Source: Pseudomonadota bacterium (GTDB lineage: Bacteria > Pseudomonadota > Gammaproteobacteria > Acidiferrobacterales > UBA6901). From it: a stretch of 10,630 nt of DNA. Made by a program: the position numbers and the translations under genes. The notes under the pieces were generated by a model. It made no database searches, had not been told where the DNA came from, and saw only the letters and a list, made by a program, of their open reading frames with translations. Below are positions 6,099-10,630 of the stretch, piece after piece. The stretch is from contig JAJXUF010000109.1 in the NCBI GenBank assembly GCA_021783175.1, forward strand, positions 1 through 10,630. Direction: 5' to 3'. Each line of letters begins with the position of its first letter. Position 1 is the first letter of the stretch.

Positions 6099-7358
6099 TT
6101 AGGATCCCGCCGTCGGAGTGAGTTCGTTCGTAAGCTGCTGCATGCGCTGTTGATACCAGTTTGCAATGCATTGCTTGTCGCTGCCACATTTGCGGCGATC
6201 AATAATCGCCTGATTCTGTTCCTCCCGAAATACCTTCGTATCCGTCGCGACGGCACGCGCTTGGAAGTACACCCTCGATAGCCGCCGATCAAGTGCCGAG
6301 AGGGTGGGCGACGCGCAAATCGCTTTCTCGTCTGGATAGAAGGCTCGGGCACAGTCGAATGACGGGCCCTCCGCGGGCACAGCCGAAGAAGAGCTCGCCT
6401 CGGGGGGGCTAGGCGAAGCAGACGACGCACTGCTTTGGCTTGGCATCGGAGTCAGATTGGGAGCAGTGGTCTGCTGCTCGTCCCCATTCGGGAGTTTTGT
6501 TCCGGTGCTTTGAGCTGCTGCAGCGGACATAGAAGGCACAGAATTCTTGGAAGCACCGACAATTACGCACTCGCCCAACATTGGCGTCTTTACAATATCC
6601 CCCTTCCCAACACAAACGAGCGCGACGAGCTGACCGATCGTTAGGTTCGCAGCCTGCTGCTTGTCTCTGTCCCTTAGGGTCGCCTGGGGATCGTTAATTC
6701 CATCATCGTCGAGCCCGTCCCGAAGCTCAATTACGGCATGCCCCATCATGTCCGTGTTTATGTTGTCGATGTAACCGCTAATCGTGAATCGTTTGTTCTT
6801 GTACTTATCGTCAGCCGCCACTGTGTTAGCTGCATAGGCCGAAACAATCTGGCTGACCGTTGCCGAAAAGGCCGGCCCGTTTGACCCAGCGTCGGCGCTC
6901 GCCGTGGGGGAGTTTGCCATCGTCGCTGTTTGATCGTCACCCGACGGGCCAGAGGTAGAGTCGCCAACTTTCGCGTATATCCAAATTCCCAAGACCAGCA
7001 GCACCACGACTACAACAGGAGCGGGAATGACTGGGTTATCACTGGCCTGTGGGTTTGCCGCTGGTGTTTGTTGGACAGGCGCACCGCAATGCGGACACGA
7101 CGCGGCCCGTGTACTGACCTCGTGGCCACAGTCTGAGCAACTGATCAGTGCCGCCGGTTGGCCGCCGTTCGCTTCCTGAACAGCCTGTCTGTGTCTTCGC
7201 TTTAGAAACAGGCTCACTGGAAACGCGACGATCCATAGGAGCGTTCCGTAAGCCCACCAGCGCCCAAAGCTGTATCCTTTTCTGCTGGCAATTGCGGCCG
7301 GTATCAGCCCCAGAAGGACGGCAAGGATCAACCAACTCCAATGCGACGTATCCCCCAT
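6099..7358 (-). CDS. Membrane protein with zinc ribbon, OB-fold-like and LprI-like domains
   Basis: A 419-aa multidomain protein. TM helices lie at about residues 8-26 and 33-52. A zinc ribbon follows at 74-91 (CSDC...CPHC, Cys 74, 77, 88, 91), then a third TM helix at 112-130. Residues 166-268 resemble the tRNA_anti-like OB fold (YKNKRFTISGYIDNI ... TIGQLVALVCVGKGD). A Ser/Pro/Ala-rich linker (about 275-332) leads to an LprI-like/DUF1311 domain at 333-412 with the usual four cysteines (336, 348, 391, 397; FDCARA, AICASP, CGSDKQC). LprI proteins are known as lysozyme inhibitors; disulfides would place this domain in the periplasm, with the zinc ribbon in the cytoplasm. The start at 7358 has AGAGGTG 8 nt upstream; an in-frame extension to 7517 lacks support. 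It is divergent from the Cys-motif gene at 7516. An envelope-associated role is inferred. Confidence 0.8.
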   Translation of the reverse strand: MGDTSHWSWLILAVLLGLIPAAIASRKGYSFGRWWAYGTLLWIVAFPVSLFLKRRHRQAVQEANGGQPAALISCSDCGHEVSTRAASCPHCGAPVQQTPAANPQASDNPVIPAPVVVVVLLVLGIWIYAKVGDSTSGPSGDDQTATMANSPTASADAGSNGPAFSATVSQIVSAYAANTVAADDKYKNKRFTISGYIDNINTDMMGHAVIELRDGLDDDGINDPQATLRDRDKQQAANLTIGQLVALVCVGKGDIVKTPMLGECVIVGASKNSVPSMSAAAAQSTGTKLPNGDEQQTTAPNLTPMPSQSSASSASPSPPEASSSSAVPAEGPSFDCARAFYPDEKAICASPTLSALDRRLSRVYFQARAVATDTKVFREEQNQAIIDRRKCGSDKQCIANWYQQRMQQLTNELTPTAGS

Positions 7359-7450
7359 TTTGAGCACCTCTTTATTGTTGTTCCGGAGCAAAGCTACCAC
7401 TCTTTCGAGCAGCGTGGCTATTCCCTCCCATTCCAGCCAACCGCGCCAGG

Positions 7451-7460
7451 CCGCTAGCGG
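7451..7460. promoter_or_regulatory. Perfect palindrome CCGCTAGCGG in the divergent intergenic region
   Basis: CCGCTAGCGG is its own reverse complement and lies between the divergent genes starting at 7358 and 7516. It could be an operator for the small Cys-motif protein or another dimeric regulator. At 10 bp it may also be chance. Confidence 0.25.
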
Positions 7461-7481
7461 ATCGGTGCAGGAAGAATAATC

Positions 7482-7510
7482 TCTCCGGCTGGTTACTCGT
7501 CGGCCGGAGA
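7482..7510 (+). promoter_or_regulatory. Inverted repeat overlapping the ribosome binding site of the Cys-motif gene
   Basis: TCTCCGGC (7482-7489) and GCCGGAGA (7503-7510) are perfect 8-bp inverted copies separated by 13 bp. The right arm contains GGAG, the Shine-Dalgarno for the ATG at 7516. In RNA the hairpin would hide that site; in DNA the repeat could be an operator for autoregulation. Both are inference from the perfect arms and their position. Confidence 0.45.
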
Positions 7511-7515
7511 TGCCC

Positions 7516-7956
7516 ATGGAGTCGAAGCTTTGCGCGGCCTGCGGTCAACCCTTCAGGCCGCGCCCACAGACCCCTGCGCAAATGTACTGCGCAGCGCCTG
7601 ACTGCCAGAGAGAACGACGCCGACGCTGGCAACTGGATAAGCGGCATCACGATCCTGACTATCACGACAACCAGGTCCGGGCACAACAGGCATGGAGCAA
7701 GCGAAATCCAGCCTACTGGCGCCAGTACCGCGCAGACCATGCAGCCTACGTAGTACGCAACAGGGAAATGCAGCGGGAACGTAACCGTCGGAAAAAAAGC
7801 CCGCCGGTTGCAAAGATGGACGCGTCAATCGCCAATTTGGCCACCCGCCTGCCTTCCGGCGTTTATTGCCTGATGCCCCTCGCCAATCCGGGAATTGCAA
7901 AGATGGACGCATGGATGGTCGAAATCACCATGCTTTTCCCCGCAGGGCCACGGTAA
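7516..7956 (+). CDS. Cys-motif putative DNA-binding protein with repeated (V/I)AKMDA motif
   Basis: A 146-aa basic protein. It opens with a probable zinc-binding module, CAACG at residues 6-10 and YCAAPDC at 24-30 (Cys 6, 9, 25, 30), followed by QRERRRRWQLDKRH and an Arg/Tyr-rich region (about 31-95: DPDYHDNQ, NPAYWRQYRADH). This pattern suggests nucleic-acid binding. The C-terminal part carries VAKMDA (98-103) and IAKMDA (127-132), 29 residues apart. I chose ATG 7516 over ATG 7510 because GGAG (7506-7509) is 6 nt from the former and abuts the latter. I recall proteins of this kind beside recombinase and ParB-like genes in other proteobacteria, but no function is known to me. The 182-bp gap to the recombinase holds a third DNA copy of the repeat and a foldable leader, so this protein may regulate the operon. 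Confidence 0.75.
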   Translation: MESKLCAACGQPFRPRPQTPAQMYCAAPDCQRERRRRWQLDKRHHDPDYHDNQVRAQQAWSKRNPAYWRQYRADHAAYVVRNREMQRERNRRKKSPPVAKMDASIANLATRLPSGVYCLMPLANPGIAKMDAWMVEITMLFPAGPR

Positions 7957-7981
7957 AGAAGGGTATTGCAAAGAGAGGACG
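7808..7981 (+). repeat. Three direct repeats of TTGCAAAGA(T)GGACGC in and after the Cys-motif gene
   Basis: TTGCAAAGATGGACGC occurs exactly at 7808-7823 and 7895-7910, 87 bp apart and in the same reading frame, encoding the (V/I)AKMDA motifs. A third, imperfect copy, TTGCAAAGAGAGGACG, lies at 7966-7981, after the stop codon. Identity at the DNA level that continues outside the coding region suggests sites selected as DNA, or a recent internal duplication. Confidence 0.7.
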
Positions 7982-8023
7982 TGATCGGCCAGATACATCG
8001 CCACTGATACCTTGCCAAAAGTG

Positions 8024-8113
8024 GGTGCTTTTCGGGCTCGGGATCAGGCATTGGCGCCGCCCCGCGAGCCTATGGCGGGTCAGCCGGGCGTGACCCGGCA
8101 ATCCCAAGGCACC
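8024..8113 (+). ncRNA. Candidate structured RNA leader (three-stem fold) upstream of the recombinase
   Basis: By hand pairing, GGTGC (8024-8028) can close with GCACC (8109-8113). Inside, GGCTCG (8035-8040) pairs with CGAGCC (8065-8070), and CGGGTCA (8076-8082) pairs with TGACCCG (8091-8097). An alternative stem, GCCGGG (8083-8088) with CCCGGC (8094-8099), excludes the last one. This gives a three-way junction with a two-state arm ending about 25 nt before the recombinase start. It could be a regulatory leader, or as DNA a recombination site; high GC content makes chance pairing possible. I match it to no known RNA family. Confidence 0.4.
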
Positions 8114-8138
8114 GGAAACCCGCTCCCTTAAATAGGTA

Positions 8139-9713
8139 ATGGGCAACATGCAGGACGACGTTACATCTGGCGATCCTCACCCGGGCGCACCACTCACCCG
8201 CGCCGCCGAGTATGTGCGCATGTCGACCGAGCACCAACAGTATTCCACCGAAAACCAGGCCGCCAAGATCCGCGAGTATGCCGAGCGCCGGGGCATTCAG
8301 ATCGTGCGGACCTACGCGGACGAGGGCAAGAGCGGCTTGCGCATTGACGGCCGGCAGGCTCTCCAGCAACTTATCCGAGACGTCGAGGCCGGGACGGCCG
8401 ATTTCCAGATCATCTTGGTTTACGACGTCAGCCGGTGGGGCCGCTTCCAGGACGCGGATGAAAGTGCTTATTACGAGTACATCTGCCGCCGTGCGGGGAT
8501 CCAGGTCGCCTATTGCGCCGAACAATTCGAGAACGATGGCTCCCCGGTGTCCACCATCGTCAAGGGCGTCAAGCGGGCGATGGCCGGGGAATACAGCCGG
8601 GAGCTATCCGCCAAGGTTTTTGCCGGGCAGTGCCGGCTTATCGAGCTCGGCTACCGCCAGGGCGGGCCGGCGGGCTTTGGGCTACGCCGGGTTCTCATCG
8701 ATCAGCATGGCTCGCCCAAGGGCACACTTGCGCGCGGCGAACAGAAAAGCCTGCAGACTGACCGCGTCATTCTGATGCCGGGCCCTGACGACGAGATCCG
8801 CATCGTTCACCAGATCTACCAGTGGTTCATCGAGGAAGGCCTCTGCGAATCCGAAATCGCCCTGCGTCTCAATGGGATGCGAGTACCCACTGACCTCGGA
8901 CGGGCGTGGACGCGTGCCACCGTGCACGAGATCCTGATCAACGAAAAATACATTGGCAACAACATCTACAACCGCGTTTCCTTCAAACTCAAGAAGCTCC
9001 GGGTGGTTAACACACCCGACATGTGGATCAGGAAGGAAGGCGCCTTCGAGCCTATCGTGCCGGCGGCCATGTTTTACACGGCCCAGGGTATTATCCGGGC
9101 CCGAGCGCGGCGCTACACCGACGAAGACCTGATCGACCGCTTGCGGGCGCTCTACCAGAACAGGGGATTCCTCTCGGGCCTGATCATCAACGAGACAGAA
9201 GGGATGCCTTCCACCTCCGTCTATATTCACCGCTTCGGCAGCCTGATCCGGGCCTATCAGGCGGTGGGCTTTACGCCGGATCGCGATTACCGATATCTGG
9301 AAGTCAACCGCTTCCTGCGCCGGTTGCATCCAGAGATCGTCGCGCAAACCGAGTCCTTGATCGGCGAGCTCGGGGGCTCGGTAGTGCGCGACCCCGCGAC
9401 CGACATGCTTCTTGTCAATGAGGAATTCAACGTCTCCCTGGTGCTGGCGCGCTGCCAAGTTCATGAGTCCGGCAGGAATCATTGGAAAGTGCGGTTCGAT
9501 GCCAGCCTCTTGCCGGACGTCACGGTCGCCGTGCGGTTGAATCAGACAAACCAGGGGCCCCTTGACTACTACCTGCTGCCTCACCTGGATTTCTGGCAGC
9601 CCCGCCTCAACCTGGCTGACCAAAACCCGATCGAGCTGGAAAGTTACCGGTTCGACACGCTCGACTATCTCTATGGCATGGCCGAACGCTCCCGGATCAG
9701 GAGGGCGGCATGA
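8139..9713 (+). CDS. Serine recombinase (resolvase/invertase family, large type)
   Basis: A 524-aa site-specific recombinase. The N-terminal resolvase domain is clear: AEYVRMSTEHQ with nucleophilic Ser29, YADEGKSGL (59-67), VYDVSRWGR (94-102, with the catalytic-region Arg), and the later EYSRELSAK (151-159). A recombinase domain follows at about 175-280 (GGPAGFGLRR, IYQWFIEEGL, NEKYIGNNIYNR). The remaining C-terminal 240 residues lack the zinc ribbon and coiled coil usual in phage-type large serine integrases, so this is an atypical subgroup. ATG 8139 and ATG 8148 are both possible starts; AGG at 8134-8136 is 2 nt from the first and 11 nt from the second, so the second may be used. Its stop overlaps the next start as ATGA. 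It should cut and rejoin DNA at a specific site, but which site is not shown. Confidence 0.9.
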   Translation: MGNMQDDVTSGDPHPGAPLTRAAEYVRMSTEHQQYSTENQAAKIREYAERRGIQIVRTYADEGKSGLRIDGRQALQQLIRDVEAGTADFQIILVYDVSRWGRFQDADESAYYEYICRRAGIQVAYCAEQFENDGSPVSTIVKGVKRAMAGEYSRELSAKVFAGQCRLIELGYRQGGPAGFGLRRVLIDQHGSPKGTLARGEQKSLQTDRVILMPGPDDEIRIVHQIYQWFIEEGLCESEIALRLNGMRVPTDLGRAWTRATVHEILINEKYIGNNIYNRVSFKLKKLRVVNTPDMWIRKEGAFEPIVPAAMFYTAQGIIRARARRYTDEDLIDRLRALYQNRGFLSGLIINETEGMPSTSVYIHRFGSLIRAYQAVGFTPDRDYRYLEVNRFLRRLHPEIVAQTESLIGELGGSVVRDPATDMLLVNEEFNVSLVLARCQVHESGRNHWKVRFDASLLPDVTVAVRLNQTNQGPLDYYLLPHLDFWQPRLNLADQNPIELESYRFDTLDYLYGMAERSRIRRAA

Positions 9714-10612
9714 AACCCGGCCTTGATGTGGGCATGGTGCGGATGATTCCAATCGAACTCATCGACGTGCTCAACCCGCGTGAACGTAATCACCGGGTGT
9801 TCGAGGACATCGTCGGCAATATCAAGACCATTGGCCTGAAAAAACCCATCACCGTCACGCCCAGGCGCAAGCGGGATGGTACTGAATCCTACTTGCTGGT
9901 CTGCGGGGAGGGGCGTCTCAAGGCGTTCAAGGCGTTGGGCGAGACCGATATTCCGGCCCTCGTGGTGCAGGTCAGCGACGAGGATGCTTTCATCATGAGC
10001 CTGGCCGAGAACATCGCGCGCCGCCAGTACAGCCCATTGGAGCTGCTTGCCGGCATCGAACAGCTCAGGGAACGCGGCTACGACAAGAAAGCGATCGCCG
10101 AAAAAACTGGGCTGACCCGTGAGTATGTCCAGGGCGTCTTGACGCTCTTGCAGAAAGGGGAGGAACGGCTGCTGGTGGCGGTGGAGCGAGGCCGCATCCC
10201 GCTCAACACGGCCTTGGCCATCGTCGGTGCCGGCAATGACGACAAGGCAGTGCAGGTGGCGCTGCAGGAGGCTTACGAGTCTGGCAAGCTGCGAGGCAAG
10301 CAACTGCTCCAGGCGCGCCGGGTGATTGAGCGGCGTCAGACGCTGGGGCGATCCGTGGCACGGGGCACGCCTCGCAAGCGGGAGGCGGTGACGAGCTCCA
10401 GCCTGGTGAGGACCTATCAGAAGGAGGTGGAGCGGCAGAAGCTGATGGTGAAAAAGGCGGAATTTGCCAACCAGCGGCTGTTGTTCGTCGTCGGCGCCAT
10501 GCGCGAGCTGCTGGCCGATGAGAATTTCGTTAACCTCTTGCGCGCCGAGGGTCTGGACACCCTTCCCAAGTACCTGGCCGAGCGGGTCTGGCCAACAGGG
10601 GTGGCGGCATGA
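9710..10612 (+). CDS. ParB/RepB-like partition-type protein
   Basis: A 300-aa protein with a ParB N-terminal domain: IPIELIDVLNPRERN at 13-27, CGEGRLKAFKALG at 65-77 (corresponding to the CTP-binding GERR box), and LAENIARRQYSPLELLAGI at 98-116 (ENxxR motif). A helix-turn-helix of the KorB/ParB type follows at about 125-148 (DKKAIAEKTGLTREYVQGVL), then a helical region to the end, matching the RepB-type C-terminal layout. ParB proteins bind parS-like sites and slide on DNA as CTP-dependent clamps. The ATG overlaps the recombinase stop by 4 bp and is preceded by AGGAGGG, so it is coupled and well translated. No ParA is in view and the partner is a recombinase, so a role in recombination or silencing rather than partition is possible. 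Confidence 0.88.
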   Translation: MKPGLDVGMVRMIPIELIDVLNPRERNHRVFEDIVGNIKTIGLKKPITVTPRRKRDGTESYLLVCGEGRLKAFKALGETDIPALVVQVSDEDAFIMSLAENIARRQYSPLELLAGIEQLRERGYDKKAIAEKTGLTREYVQGVLTLLQKGEERLLVAVERGRIPLNTALAIVGAGNDDKAVQVALQEAYESGKLRGKQLLQARRVIERRQTLGRSVARGTPRKREAVTSSSLVRTYQKEVERQKLMVKKAEFANQRLLFVVGAMRELLADENFVNLLRAEGLDTLPKYLAERVWPTGVAA

Positions 10613-10630
10613 CCCACGTGTCCTTGGGAT
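10609..10630 (+). CDS. Start of the third operon gene, cut by the window edge
   Basis: ATG at 10609 overlaps the ParB-like stop as ATGA and opens MTHVSLG before the window ends. The identical overlap upstream makes a coupled third gene likely. Seven residues give no family; I recall a second ParB-domain protein often following in such loci, but that cannot be seen here. Confidence 0.55.

Noticed and set aside
6035..6430. 131-aa Arg-rich minus-strand frame
   Set aside because: Shadow of the LprI-like domain in another frame; composition typical of spurious GC-rich frames.
7370..7385. TTTATT near 7372 as a right-hand Tn7-like end
   Set aside because: It lacks the flanking core and the ACA at the right distance, and is the complement of the AATAAAGAGG leader of the gene at 7358.
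8682..9752. 356-aa minus-strand frame
   Set aside because: Shadow of the recombinase in high-GC sequence; the plus strand carries clear recombinase motifs.

Overview
The window (about 55-60% GC) looks like an accessory, mobile-element-rich part of a proteobacterial chromosome or large plasmid. Gene families and Shine-Dalgarno usage fit a beta- or gammaproteobacterium; nothing here fixes the genus. No rRNA, tRNA or CRISPR array was seen, and no transposase gene lies in the window.

Layout, left to right. (1) 1-1591, minus strand: a six-Asp-box beta-propeller protein (394 aa) followed 4 bp later by a MoaD/ThiS-like small protein ending in Gly-Gly, then possibly the first codons of another gene at the window edge. 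(2) 1592-2244: no convincing protein gene, but a cluster of six short repeats (1849-2093) whose sequence and geometry resemble the ends of Tn7-like transposons. One TGT-type terminus faces right at 1951 with three spaced sites. One ACA-type terminus at 1893 belongs to an element lying to its left. One further orphan site lies between them. (3) 2245-6051: a probable cargo/defence segment. It holds a 36-aa membrane peptide, an overlapping pair encoding a PD-(D/E)xK-like nuclease and a protein resembling FtsZ without its GTP-binding loop, a 46-aa Lys-rich small protein on the plus strand, a one-TM protein, and a SIR2-family NAD-binding protein broken by one missing base in its nucleotide-binding motif. 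I see no gene in 2356-2588. (4) 6087-7358: a 10-G tract upstream of the SIR2 gene, then a membrane protein combining a zinc ribbon, an OB-fold-like region and an LprI-like domain. (5) 7482-10630, plus strand and richer in GC: a Cys-motif putative DNA-binding protein with a repeated (V/I)AKMDA motif, a strongly foldable 90-nt leader, then a translationally coupled operon (ATGA overlaps) of a serine recombinase, a ParB/RepB-like protein and the start of a third gene.

How the parts may work together is inferred. The Tn7-like ends suggest that the right-hand segment is, at least in its left part, transposon cargo. The SIR2 gene and the nuclease/FtsZ-like pair are plausible anti-phage modules. The recombinase/ParB cluster looks like a separate mobile or maintenance module. 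Best candidates for something undescribed: the FtsZ-like plus nuclease pair, the structured leader before the recombinase operon, and the (V/I)AKMDA gene whose repeat persists in DNA beyond its stop codon.
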